Shown here: one piece after another, positions 6,992 to 15,366 of the stretch
How the letters are laid out: each line of letters opens with the position of its first letter
How positions within the stretch are numbered: the first letter of the stretch is position 1
Assembly: GCA_016869735.1 (NCBI GenBank)
Contig: VGDL01000023.1
Location: forward strand, 1-53,298
Direction: 5' to 3'
DNA length: 53,298 nt
Source of the DNA: Alphaproteobacteria bacterium
GTDB lineage: Bacteria > Pseudomonadota > Alphaproteobacteria > Acetobacterales > Acetobacteraceae
Position numbers and translations under genes: made by a program
Notes under the pieces: model-generated
What the model was told of the DNA's origin: nothing
The model's database searches: none
Seen by the model: the letters and a program-made list of their open reading frames with translations, nothing else

Positions 6992-9097
6992 TCAGAAACG
7001 ATATTGCAGGCCGGCAAAAACACTGCGCCCCGTGCCGGGTTCGTAAAGCGCGGAATTCGGCGTGGCTGTCGCCGCAACGGAGGCAGAGGCGATGTAGCGC
7101 GTATCAGCCAGGTTGCGCGCTTCCAGAAAGGCTGAAAGCCCGTTTTCGAAATCCCAGCCGGCGCGTAGGCCAAACAGCACATAGCTATCGGTCTTTTGCG
7201 TATTGGCGTTGTCCACGTAATAGGCTTGCGGCACCCAATCCGTGGTCGGCCCGAACCAGGCACCAGAGGGGTGGCGGTAGCGTATTTCCGCACGGAACAA
7301 ATGCCGCAGCACGCCGGGGAGTTCGTTATTCTTGTAGGTTGGGTCTCCATCAAAGCGGAAATCGCTGAAGGTATAGGCGGGGCGGAAGCTCAGCCCATCT
7401 CCCTTCGTGCCGATATCGCGCAGGAAGACCCAATCCGCCCCGGCTTCGATGCCCTGATGGATGGAACGATCCAGATTGAGCGCAACGCATTGGCTGAAGC
7501 CCACGGTCTGGCACTGGATTTCATCGCGCAGCCGCGCATGATAGGCCGCGACTTCCCAGGCGATATCGCCGCGCCTGCCGCGTGTGCCGATTTCAAGCGT
7601 TGCGCTGCGTTGTGCGTCCAACCTGGAAAAACCCTGCACGTTCTGTGCTTGCGGAATCAAATCCGAAAGGGTCGGCGGTTCCGTGGTCCAGGACAAATTA
7701 CTGAAAACCTGGGCACCTTCCGCTGCCTGCCACAGCACGCCAAGGCGCGGATTGACCCAGCCCCAATCGCCCTTGCCGGAATCATTCCCATCGGAAAGGA
7801 AGCCATCTTCACTTTCACGCCGCGCCTTGCCGGCAGAAGCGCCAGCGATAAAAGCCAATCCCGGCCGCACTTCCAGGCTGTTTTCCAGATAGGCATCCAG
7901 ATTGGTGGCACGATCAATGGAATTGGCCGACATCACCGTGGGGCGCCCATCATTATTGAAAAAGCGCAGTGACCGCGTGCGGCCCTTGGCAGCATTCACG
8001 CCGATAATGGTGCGATTTTCGTGCCCGAAGACTTGCCGATCGAAGGTGCTGCGGCCAAAGGCGGAAACATCCGTCGTGCGCTGATCAATGTACTGATAGA
8101 ATCCAGGCGCGAAGGCGACCGGGTGATCCAATTCGCGGCTGACAAACCCAGCGCCTGCTTCTACCAGAATGCCTTCTTCCGGGCGGATAGCGGTGATGGT
8201 GCCCAGGCGCGTGCTTTCCAGATTGCGCATGGCATTCGCTGCCAGATTGGCACTATTGGCTGCGCGCGGATTATTCAGCGCTTGGCTCCGCGTCACCGCA
8301 CCCCGAATCTGCTGCCAGATATTGTTATAGGCGATGAAAATGCGGGTTTCCGCATTATCCGCCCATTGCCAGCCGGTATTGCCATTCAGGCGATAGGCGC
8401 GCCCGGCGCTGTGATCCCGATAGCCTTCCTGGGTCATGCCGCTGAAGCTGGCCCAGGCATCATGCGCGCCTTCCGCCCAGCCATGCGCCACCTGGCCGCG
8501 CGCAAAGCCGAATGAACCGCCTTCCCCGCGCAGGATGGTGCCCGGCGCGGTGCGGCCTGTTGGCGTGATAAAATTCAACGCCCCACCGAGCGTATTGGCC
8601 CCCAGCGCAAAGGCATTGGCGCCCCGCAGGACCTCAACCCGCTGGAAGGTCAGCGGGTCCAGTTCCTGGAAATCCCCGCTGCCATCGGCCTGATTGACGG
8701 AAAGCCCATCCTGGAAAAGCCGCACGCCGCGCAAATGGAAATTGCGCGCGATGCCGGAACCGCGAATGGAAAGCCTGGAATCCTCGCCCCATTTCGGCTC
8801 GGCAAAGACGCCGGGGGTGTATAGCAGCATGTCGCGAATGCTGGTGGCCCCTGCCCTTTCGAGGAAATCACTGGCCGGGACAATGGTGACATTGCCGGGG
8901 TTGCGGCGCGCTTCCTCGGCGGCTTGTTCATCGGATGGTCGGGTCAGGCTGCCCGCAATCGGGGCAGCGGTGACGATGGTGGGCGGCAGGGTGGCGCTTG
9001 GCACTGCCGGGGCAGCGGTTTGCGCCTGGGCGGCGAAGCTACTGGCCGCCAAGGCGGCCGCGGCGGCGAAAAGCCGCGCATGATGGGTGTGGAACAC
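6992..9097 (-). CDS. TonB-dependent outer-membrane receptor, probably for copper
   Basis: A 701-residue receptor with a signal peptide (ending AAQA at about residue 25), a TonB-box-like stretch PPTIVTAAPI near 38-47, a plug domain (about 65-175, with SIRGSGIARNFHLRGVRL) and a 22-strand barrel ending in the usual aromatic terminus GLQYRF. Start is GTG with AGGAG 7 bases upstream. Adjacent genes encode copper proteins, which suggests a copper chelate or a porphyrin/metallophore as ligand; iron siderophore uptake is the alternative. Its ribosome-binding site lies inside an inverted repeat (see 9105-9163). Confidence 0.9.
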   Translation of the reverse strand: MFHTHHARLFAAAAALAASSFAAQAQTAAPAVPSATLPPTIVTAAPIAGSLTRPSDEQAAEEARRNPGNVTIVPASDFLERAGATSIRDMLLYTPGVFAEPKWGEDSRLSIRGSGIARNFHLRGVRLFQDGLSVNQADGSGDFQELDPLTFQRVEVLRGANAFALGANTLGGALNFITPTGRTAPGTILRGEGGSFGFARGQVAHGWAEGAHDAWASFSGMTQEGYRDHSAGRAYRLNGNTGWQWADNAETRIFIAYNNIWQQIRGAVTRSQALNNPRAANSANLAANAMRNLESTRLGTITAIRPEEGILVEAGAGFVSRELDHPVAFAPGFYQYIDQRTTDVSAFGRSTFDRQVFGHENRTIIGVNAAKGRTRSLRFFNNDGRPTVMSANSIDRATNLDAYLENSLEVRPGLAFIAGASAGKARRESEDGFLSDGNDSGKGDWGWVNPRLGVLWQAAEGAQVFSNLSWTTEPPTLSDLIPQAQNVQGFSRLDAQRSATLEIGTRGRRGDIAWEVAAYHARLRDEIQCQTVGFSQCVALNLDRSIHQGIEAGADWVFLRDIGTKGDGLSFRPAYTFSDFRFDGDPTYKNNELPGVLRHLFRAEIRYRHPSGAWFGPTTDWVPQAYYVDNANTQKTDSYVLFGLRAGWDFENGLSAFLEARNLADTRYIASASVAATATPNSALYEPGTGRSVFAGLQYRF

Positions 9098-9104
9098 GAA
9101 AAAT

Positions 9105-9163
9105 CTCCTGAGGTCGAATAACGGGACGGCTTTTGGCCGCCCGCATGCGGGCGGCCTCAGGAG
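9105..9163 (-). promoter_or_regulatory. Nested inverted repeat that can mask the receptor ribosome-binding site
   Basis: On the mRNA, CTCCTGAGG (complement of 9155-9163) is perfectly complementary to CCTCAGGAG (complement of 9105-9113), whose AGGAG is the ribosome-binding site of the TonB receptor gene. Between them is a 22-base perfect palindrome (9135-9156). The upstream arm includes the last codons and the TGA stop of the DUF2946 gene, so a ribosome finishing that gene would open the arm. This looks like translational coupling by a masked ribosome-binding site. Competition between the two stems, which overlap by two bases, is possible. Confidence 0.55.
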
Positions 9164-9564
9164 AAGGCTGGGGGACCGGTTGGGTCGTAAGGCGGTGCGC
9201 GCGCCGCCGGGCGCAAGCCAGCATCACCGATGGCAAACCAGATGATGGCGCTGCCAGGTTCCACCGGGGTGGCGAGCATCGGCGCGGCAGAAAGGTCCGC
9301 CTGCGGTAGGGCATGGCAGGCCAGGCAGAAGCCGCCATGGGCTTCCGGGGCGGGCAATTCCTCACCGCCCGGCCCCAAATGTACGGTGCGATCCCCATCA
9401 GGTGAGCAGATGACCGCAGCCATCCCCGCATTGCTGGTATGAGCAAGGCAAAGCGCTGGCGCCAGTACGGTTTGCACCAGGAGCAATGCCGCGATCAGGC
9501 GCGTGAGGATGGTGGCAGGGCGTTTCACGAGCACATGCTTAATCTGGTGGGCGGGGGATGCCAA
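9157..9564 (-). CDS. DUF2946-like protein, copper-linked
   Basis: A small protein (135 residues from the first possible start) with a hydrophobic N-terminal segment (ILTRLIAALLLVQTVLAPAL) and a late Cys-rich motif GGFCLACHA, as in DUF2946 proteins often found beside copper receptors and transporters. The start is uncertain. The longest frame uses TTG 9 bases after the thpR stop; GTG codons 10 and 12 codons later also fit a signal sequence. It is the first of the five-gene copper run, and its stop codon is part of the structure controlling the receptor. Confidence 0.65.
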   Translation of the reverse strand: MASPAHQIKHVLVKRPATILTRLIAALLLVQTVLAPALCLAHTSNAGMAAVICSPDGDRTVHLGPGGEELPAPEAHGGFCLACHALPQADLSAAPMLATPVEPGSAIIWFAIGDAGLRPAARAPPYDPTGPPAFS

Positions 9565-9573
9565 GAGAGGCAG

Positions 9574-10125
9574 TTACGCCGCCACCCGCGCCACCAAATC
9601 GTAATCCACTTCCGGCGTATAGACCGAAGCCTCCTTCCCAAGCCGAGAGGAAAACAGCGTGAAATGCTCCACCTCCACCGGCGTTGCGCGGAACAAATTA
9701 TAGGCCTGCACAAAGGCCATCAGCTTTTCCGGCGCGGCGCGTTCGGTCCGCGCCAGCGTCACATGGGGCGAAAAGCGCTTGCGTTCTGGCGCCAGCCCCA
9801 CGCGTTGCAGCGCTGTTTCCACCTTGGTCTGCAAATGGGTCAGCGCGTCATTGCGCTCGGCGCCCACCCAAAGCGATTGGATGCGCCCGGCTTTCTCAAA
9901 AGTGCCGACACCGGCAAGCTGCAAGGTGAAGGGCCGCGCGCGGATCGCCGTCAGCGCATCATCCACCTCCTGCGCGCGCCAGGGCTCAATTTCGCCAATG
10001 AAGCGCAAGGTCAGGTGGTAATTCTCGGGCGGTACCCAACGCGCGCCGGGAATGCCCCCCGCAAGACCCGCGATTTCCGCGCGAAGCGTGGCCGGCAAGG
10101 CAAGGGCGACGAAAAGACGCAGCAT
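9574..10125 (-). CDS. thpR: RNA 2',3'-cyclic phosphodiesterase
   Basis: A 183-residue member of the 2H phosphoesterase superfamily (LigT/ThpR). Both catalytic H-x-T-x motifs are present: HLTL near residue 37 and HVTL near residue 121. The family hydrolyses 2',3'-cyclic phosphate ends of RNA and can join tRNA halves in vitro. It lies between tesA and the copper genes on the same strand. A functional link to either is not evident. Confidence 0.88.
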   Translation of the reverse strand: MLRLFVALALPATLRAEIAGLAGGIPGARWVPPENYHLTLRFIGEIEPWRAQEVDDALTAIRARPFTLQLAGVGTFEKAGRIQSLWVGAERNDALTHLQTKVETALQRVGLAPERKRFSPHVTLARTERAAPEKLMAFVQAYNLFRATPVEVEHFTLFSSRLGKEASVYTPEVDYDLVARVAA

Positions 10126-10160
10126 GGCGGGGACCCTCCTGATGCGATCCGGCGTCTCGC

Positions 10161-10829
10161 CTAAGGGAGCGTCACCTTCCCCAGCAGCGAATCGACGTAA
10201 GGTAGCATGCGACGAACCATCTCCGCGACGCCAGCGACATTTGGATGAATGCCGTCCGGTTGATTGAGTGAAAGGTCGCCTGCCACCCCCTCCAGCAGGA
10301 AGGGGTAGAAGACCACGCGCGGCCTTTCGCGGGCCAAGTCACTGAAACTCGCGGCGAATTCCCGCCCATACTCGGCGCCGAGGTTGGGTGGCGCAAGCAT
10401 CCCGGTCAGCATGGTGGGCAGGCGCTTCGCTGCCAGGGCATCCAGAATGGCGGCCAGATTGGCCCGGCTGGCGCGGGGTTCCAGCGCGCGGAGCCCATCA
10501 TTCCCGCCAAGGGCGACAATCACCGCATGGGGGTTATCGGCCAAAGCCCAATCCAAGCGCGCCCGCCCGCCCGCCGTGGTATCGCCCGAAACTCCGGCAT
10601 CAATCACGCGCACCGCGCGGCCCTTGGCGCGCAAGGCGGCTTCCAGCCTGGCCGGCAAGGCCTCGGCCCGCGCCAGCCCATACCCGGCGGTAATGGAATC
10701 CCCCAGCATCATCAGCCGGATTTCCGCCGCCCGCGCCGGCAAAGCCCCAAGCGCCAGCAGCGCCAGCGATTGGCGTCCGAGCCATCTGCGACCATATGCG
10801 TGGGCAGGATAGGAGTTCAGCGATACCAT
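10161..10829 (-). CDS. tesA: Arylesterase/lysophospholipase, SGNH hydrolase (TesA-like)
   Basis: A 222-residue secreted GDSL/SGNH hydrolase. Block I is GDSITAGYG with the nucleophile Ser, block III is GGNDGLR, and block V is DGIHPN with the catalytic Asp and His. An N-terminal signal (GRRWLGRQSLALLALGALPA) ends ARAAE. It hydrolyses acyl thioesters, aryl esters or lysophospholipids in the periplasm. Its ATG faces the ybbA ATG inside the same CCATGG, so its ribosome-binding site (GAAGGG) lies within ybbA. The tesA/ybbA divergent arrangement is conserved in many proteobacteria. Confidence 0.9.
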   Translation of the reverse strand: MVSLNSYPAHAYGRRWLGRQSLALLALGALPARAAEIRLMMLGDSITAGYGLARAEALPARLEAALRAKGRAVRVIDAGVSGDTTAGGRARLDWALADNPHAVIVALGGNDGLRALEPRASRANLAAILDALAAKRLPTMLTGMLAPPNLGAEYGREFAASFSDLARERPRVVFYPFLLEGVAGDLSLNQPDGIHPNVAGVAEMVRRMLPYVDSLLGKVTLP

Positions 10830-11556
10830 GGATGCCCTTCACGTCACCGAGACGACCAGCGCCGGGGCGACAAAACCCCTGATCGAAGCGCGCGGCCTTG
10901 GCTTCAAAGTGAGGGCGGATGGCGGTGAGATCAACATCCTGCGCGGCCTGGATTTGCGCGTGGATGCGGGTGAGGCAGTGGGGATCGTTGGCCCATCCGG
11001 TTCGGGCAAGACCAGCCTGCTCATGCTGCTGGCCGGGTTGGAACGCCCGACATCCGGGACGCTCTCCATTGATGGCGCGGATATTGGCGCGATGGAGGAA
11101 GATGCGCTGGCGCGTTTCCGGCGTGAGCGGCTTGGCATTGTCTTTCAGGCCTTTCATTTGATCCCGACCATGACGGCGTTGGAAAACGTCGCGGTACCCT
11201 TGGAATTCGCCGGCGTGCGCGATGCTTTTGATCGTGCGGCTGAGGCCTTGCGCGCGGTAGGGCTTGGCCATCGCTTGGGCCATTACCCGGCGCAGCTCTC
11301 AGGCGGCGAGCAGCAGCGCGTGGCGCTGGCCCGCGCCTTTGTCGCGGAACCGCGTTTGCTGCTGGCGGATGAACCGACCGGCAACCTCGACCGCGCCAAG
11401 GGCGAGGAAGTGATGGCGCTGCTTTTCGATTTGCGCGCGCGGCTTGGCACCACGCTATTGCTGATCACGCATGACCCCGCGCTGGCTGCGCGCTGCCCGC
11501 GGCAACTCTGCATTGAAGATGGGCTGATCGTGTCTGATCAAAGGGCGGCGGCGTGA
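10828..11556 (+). CDS. ybbA: ABC transporter ATP-binding protein YbbA (LolD-like)
   Basis: A 242-residue ABC ATPase of the MacB/LolD class with Walker A GPSGSGKTS, Q-loop VFQAFHLIPT, signature LSGGEQQRVALARAF, Walker B LLLADEPTGNLD and switch His in LLITHD. It pairs with the large FtsX-type permease encoded next, with which it overlaps by 4 bases (GTGA). The AGGAG in front of the ATG lies inside the divergent tesA coding region. Confidence 0.9.
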   Translation: MDALHVTETTSAGATKPLIEARGLGFKVRADGGEINILRGLDLRVDAGEAVGIVGPSGSGKTSLLMLLAGLERPTSGTLSIDGADIGAMEEDALARFRRERLGIVFQAFHLIPTMTALENVAVPLEFAGVRDAFDRAAEALRAVGLGHRLGHYPAQLSGGEQQRVALARAFVAEPRLLLADEPTGNLDRAKGEEVMALLFDLRARLGTTLLLITHDPALAARCPRQLCIEDGLIVSDQRAAA

Positions 11557-14051
11557 GCAATTTGTCGCTCGCCTTTCGGATCGCGCGGCGCGAATTGCGC
11601 GGTGGCTTGCGCGGCTTGCGTATTGTGCTGGCCTGCCTGGCGCTGGGTGTGGCGGCCATTACGGCGGTTGGCACGTTGCGCGCCGGTGTTGATGCCGGGC
11701 TTGCGGCGGATGGTGCCCGCATTCTGGGCGGCGATGTTGAAATCGCCTCCCCCTACCGGCCCTTGGCTGAGGCACCGCGCGCCTGGTTGGCAGCACGCGG
11801 CGCGCGGGTTTCGGAAGTGGTGACTTTGCGCGCCATGGCGGTGGCTCCTTCAGGGGAGCGTATGCTGGTGGAAGTGAAGGCGGTAGATGGCGCCTATCCG
11901 CTTTTTGGCACGCTTGAAGTGCAGCCACCTGTCGCGCTCGGCACCGGTGATATCCTGCTTGATCCTTTCATTGCAGAGAAACTTGGAATTGCACCCGGTG
12001 CAGTGCTGCGCATTGGTGAAGCGCGTCTGACCTTCCGTGCCATCATCACGCAGGAACCGGATAAGGTCGCAAGCCCTTCCTTGCTCGGGCCGCGCGCCAT
12101 GATTGTCTTGGCGTCCTTGGACGCAACACGGCTGATCCAGCCGGGCAGTCTGGTGACCTATGAATATCGCTTGGCACTGCCGCCGGGCACGGACCGTCAG
12201 CGCTTCATTGCTGATCTGCGGCGGGATTTTCCGGAATCCGGCTGGCGGATACGCAGTTCCGATGTCGCGGCGCCCGGCGTCAATCGCTTCCTGGATCGCG
12301 CGGCGTTTTTCCTGACGCTGGCAAGCCTGACGGCGCTGCTGGTGGGTGGGATTGGCATTGCCACCGGCGTATCGGCCTGGCTGGAGCAACGCGCGCGCAC
12401 CATCGCCACGCTGCGCTGCCTTGGCGCGCCGCCCGCGCTGATTTTCACGACCTATCTGGTGCAGGTCATGGCGCTGGCGCTGCTTGGCATTGTGCTTGGC
12501 TTGGTGATTGGTTTTGCGCTGACCTGGGCGGGGGCAACGGCACTCGCAGCTATTCTGCCAGTGGCGCCGCGCATCCTGCCTTATCCAGCGCCGCTGATCA
12601 TGGCGGCGGCCTATGGGGTGTTGACCGCGCTGGCCTTTACGCTTTGGCCACTTGGGCGCGCGCGCAGCATTCCGGGGGCAGCGCTGTTTCGGGATGTGGT
12701 GGCACCCGGTTCGGGCTGGCCAGGGCTTGGCATTGTCGCGGCAATCCTGGCGGCAGCGGGGGCGCTTTCCACTCTGGTGATCGGCACGGCGGAAAATCCG
12801 CGTTTTGCGGCCGGGTTCATCGTGGCGGTGATCGGCACGCTTTTGCTGTTCCGCCTTGGGGCGGGGGCGCTGATGGCACTCGCCCGGCGCCTGCCCCATG
12901 CCAGGCGCCCGGCGCTACGCCTTGGTTTTGCCAATCTGCATCGGCCCGGCGCGCCAACACCGCTGATGCTGGTCTCGCTTGGCGTGGGGCTGACGGTGCT
13001 TGCCGCCATTGCGCTGATTGAAGGCAATCTCCGCCGGCAATTGGCCAATGAAATGCCGGCCGCCGCGCCGAATTTTTATTTCATTGATATCCAATCCGAT
13101 CAGATCCAGGCGTTTGAGGCGCTGGCACGCGCGCAACCAGGTGTCACGGAAATCCGCAGCGTACCCAATCTGCGCGCGCGCATTGTTGCGGTGAATGGCG
13201 TGCCGGCGGAGCAGGTGAATGCAACGCCCGAGACTGCCTGGGCCTTGCGCGGCGATCGTGGCCTGACCTATTCAGCGACCCCGCCGGAAGGCGCCAAGCT
13301 GGTCGCCGGTGCATGGTGGCCAGCGGATTATGCCGGCCCGCCCTTGGTTTCCTTCGACACGCAACTGGCCAAGGGTTGGGGCATTGGTGTTGGTGATACC
13401 ATCACGGTGAATGTGCTGGGGCGTGACATCACGCTGAAAATCGCGAGCCTGCGGGAAATCGCGTGGCGCGGGCTTGGCATCAATTATGTGCTGGTTGCCT
13501 CCCCCGGATTGCTTTCCGCCGCGCCGCATACACATATCGCGACCATGCGCAATGATGTCGCGCAGGAAGCGGCGCTGCTGCGGCTTATGACAGATCGTTT
13601 CCCGAATGTTTCGGGTATTCGCGTGCGTGATGCGCTGGATCAGGTTGTGGGGCTGTTGGAAAAGATCGGCTTCGCGCTTTCCGCCGTGGCGGGCATTACC
13701 TTGCTGGCGGCGCTGCTGGTGCTGGCGGGCGCCGTGGCGGCTGGGCAAAGGCGGCGCATCCGCGATGCCGTGGTGCTTAAGACCATCGGCGCCACGCGCG
13801 CGCAAATCCGCGCGAGTTTCCTGGTGGAATTTGGCTTGCTCGGCCTGACGGCGGGCTTGCTGGCGGCGGCGGCTGGCACGGCGGCGGCCTGGGGCGTGGT
13901 GCGCTTTGTCATGCGCGCCGATTGGGTGTTTCTGCCGGGCACTTTGGCGGTCACAGTGCTGGCCTGCATGGCCATCACGCTTGGCTTTGGTTATGTCGGC
14001 ACTGCCTTCGCGCTCCGCGCCAAACCCGCCCCCTTGCTGCGTAATGAATAG
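11553..14051 (+). CDS. ybbP: FtsX-like permease YbbP
   Basis: An 832-residue inner-membrane protein with two FtsX-type permease halves. A first TM helix is near residues 24-44, a periplasmic region follows, then TM clusters at about 250-400 and 430-490, a second periplasmic region, and a last three-helix FtsX domain at about 700-830. With YbbA it forms a mechanotransmission-type ABC system thought to move or extract lipids or hydrophobic metabolites from the membrane, in line with the adjacent TesA esterase. Start is GTG overlapping the ybbA stop. Confidence 0.9.
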   Translation: MSNLSLAFRIARRELRGGLRGLRIVLACLALGVAAITAVGTLRAGVDAGLAADGARILGGDVEIASPYRPLAEAPRAWLAARGARVSEVVTLRAMAVAPSGERMLVEVKAVDGAYPLFGTLEVQPPVALGTGDILLDPFIAEKLGIAPGAVLRIGEARLTFRAIITQEPDKVASPSLLGPRAMIVLASLDATRLIQPGSLVTYEYRLALPPGTDRQRFIADLRRDFPESGWRIRSSDVAAPGVNRFLDRAAFFLTLASLTALLVGGIGIATGVSAWLEQRARTIATLRCLGAPPALIFTTYLVQVMALALLGIVLGLVIGFALTWAGATALAAILPVAPRILPYPAPLIMAAAYGVLTALAFTLWPLGRARSIPGAALFRDVVAPGSGWPGLGIVAAILAAAGALSTLVIGTAENPRFAAGFIVAVIGTLLLFRLGAGALMALARRLPHARRPALRLGFANLHRPGAPTPLMLVSLGVGLTVLAAIALIEGNLRRQLANEMPAAAPNFYFIDIQSDQIQAFEALARAQPGVTEIRSVPNLRARIVAVNGVPAEQVNATPETAWALRGDRGLTYSATPPEGAKLVAGAWWPADYAGPPLVSFDTQLAKGWGIGVGDTITVNVLGRDITLKIASLREIAWRGLGINYVLVASPGLLSAAPHTHIATMRNDVAQEAALLRLMTDRFPNVSGIRVRDALDQVVGLLEKIGFALSAVAGITLLAALLVLAGAVAAGQRRRIRDAVVLKTIGATRAQIRASFLVEFGLLGLTAGLLAAAAGTAAAWGVVRFVMRADWVFLPGTLAVTVLACMAITLGFGYVGTAFALRAKPAPLLRNE

Positions 14052-14061
14052 GAAGCCTGAT

Positions 14062-14571
14062 ATGGCCGAGGATACCAAACTCTCCACGCTGGATGCCACG
14101 CTGCTGCGCCGTGCGTTTGCCCTGGCGGCGCAGGCCCGCGCGCGTGGTGATCGCCCCTTCGCCGCGGTGATTGCCGATGAGAAAGGGGAAGTTTTGGCCG
14201 AGGCCGGCTCCACCCAGGGCAAGGGTGGCGGCGGGACGCTCGCGCATTCGGAAATGAATGCGCTGCAGGATGCGCTGCGCGCCGCGCTGCCGCGCGATGT
14301 GTTGCGCCGCGCCACCATCTATTCTTCGGGCGAGCCTTGCGCCATGTGTTCGGCGGCGATTTTCTATACCGGCATTGGCCGCGCGGTTTATGGGCTTTCG
14401 GCGGGCGCCATTCTGCATTTGCGCAATGCGCAGCCCCATACGGCTGGGCTGTCGCTGTCCTGCCGGGCGGTCTTGGACTCAGCGGCTGAACGCGTGGAAG
14501 TGATCGGCCCCTGCCTGGAAACGGAAGGCGCCGTGCCGCATCAAGGCTATTGGCGGGAAGGGGCGCCCTGA
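14062..14571 (+). CDS. Nucleoside/base deaminase (cytidine deaminase-like fold)
   Basis: A 169-residue zinc deaminase with the H-x-E motif in LAHSEMNAL (zinc His and proton-shuttle Glu) and P-C-x2-C in GEPCAMCSAAI. It resembles guanine deaminase/tRNA-adenosine-deaminase relatives, but the substrate cannot be fixed from motifs. The ATG at 14062 is chosen because GGAAG lies 6 bases upstream; an earlier in-frame ATG overlaps the end of ybbP. Confidence 0.85.
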   Translation: MAEDTKLSTLDATLLRRAFALAAQARARGDRPFAAVIADEKGEVLAEAGSTQGKGGGGTLAHSEMNALQDALRAALPRDVLRRATIYSSGEPCAMCSAAIFYTGIGRAVYGLSAGAILHLRNAQPHTAGLSLSCRAVLDSAAERVEVIGPCLETEGAVPHQGYWREGAP

Positions 14572-14653
14572 CATTGTTGGTTGCCGAACAGCAACAAGCA
14601 TGCGTTAATCCGCCGCCATTGATTGTCGGTAAATAAGGAAGGAAAGCCAAACC

Positions 14654-15241
14654 ATGTTCACAAGCCTTATCGCGCGCCTGCGCCAAGGCGCAGTCTTGGC
14701 CCTGCCACTGCTGGCACTCGCTGCCTGCGCCACGCCTACCCCGGAACCGCCGGTGGTGGCCTCCACCACCCGCGAAATGGTGGCGGCGGTGGACCGGGTG
14801 GATGCCCGCACCCGCACCATTGTGGTGCGCGGCCCAGATAATAAGCCGCAAACCCTACAGCTTGGCCCGGAAGTGCAGAACTTCGCCCAAATCCGCCGCG
14901 GTGACCGCGTACGGCTGCATTATGAGGAAGCCGTTGCCGTGCGTATGGCCCCGCGCGGTAGCCGGCTGGAACCTGAAACCGTGGTCGGCGCCGCCCGCGC
15001 CCAACCCGGCGCACGCCCCGCCGCTGGCACCGTTGCCGCAACCCGCGCCCAAGTGCGCATCACTGCGCTTGATACGGCCAATAACCGGGTAAGCTTCGTC
15101 GGGCCATCCCGTGTGGAACGCACCGTGGTGGTCCGCGCCCCGGAATTGCAGGCCTTCCTCAAGACATTAAGCGTGGGTGACCGCGTGGATGTCGCCATTG
15201 CCGAAGCCATCGCCGTCCGCGTGGAGCCGGCGGAGCGCTAA
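14654..15241 (+). CDS. Putative lipoprotein with duplicated beta-rich domain
   Basis: The 195-residue protein has a lipoprotein signal: a charged start, a hydrophobic core (ALPLLALAA) and the lipobox LAAC with Cys at about residue 25. The mature part contains two similar units, each ending in a GDRVRLHYEEAVAVRM / GDRVDVAIAEAIAVRV motif, suggesting internal duplication of a small beta-barrel domain. Function is unknown. It is expected to be anchored to the outer membrane or to the periplasmic face of the inner membrane. AAGGAAGG lies in front of the ATG. Confidence 0.75.
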   Translation: MFTSLIARLRQGAVLALPLLALAACATPTPEPPVVASTTREMVAAVDRVDARTRTIVVRGPDNKPQTLQLGPEVQNFAQIRRGDRVRLHYEEAVAVRMAPRGSRLEPETVVGAARAQPGARPAAGTVAATRAQVRITALDTANNRVSFVGPSRVERTVVVRAPELQAFLKTLSVGDRVDVAIAEAIAVRVEPAER

Positions 15242-15249
15242 GATGGGCC

Positions 15250-15284
15250 GGGGCGCCTGAGGATCCGCAGGCGCCCCCTCTCTC
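15250..15284 (+). terminator. Probable terminator of the lipoprotein gene
   Basis: A 10-bp perfect stem (GGGGCGCCTG at 15250-15259 with CAGGCGCCCC at 15268-15277) and 8-base loop follow the stop by 9 bases. The downstream tract is pyrimidine-rich (CTCTCTCTCC) and not pure T, so termination strength is uncertain. Confidence 0.6.
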
Positions 15285-15292
15285 TCCCCCTA

Positions 15293-15322
15293 TTGATCTA
15301 GATTACGAAATCTCCATATAAT
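15293..15322 (+). promoter_or_regulatory. Sigma-70 type promoter of the Bax-inhibitor-1 gene
   Basis: TTGATC (15293-15298) and a perfect TATAAT (15317-15322) are separated by 18 bases, directly upstream of the gene. A short GGGGA/TCCCC hairpin (15331-15344) sits in the leader before the AGGAG ribosome-binding site. Confidence 0.7.
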
Positions 15323-15366
15323 CAGCTTAAGGGGAATCATCCCCGTCAACAGGAGTTGTCATCGTC

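Noticed and set aside
9135-9156. Palindrome as an intrinsic terminator
   Set aside because: The bases after it are AAAA-GCCG on the mRNA strand and TCAGG on the other; no U-tract on either side.
11850-12899. 349-codon minus-strand frame inside ybbP
   Set aside because: Shadow of the ybbP reading frame; very basic, low-complexity composition (Arg, Gln, His) and no family features.
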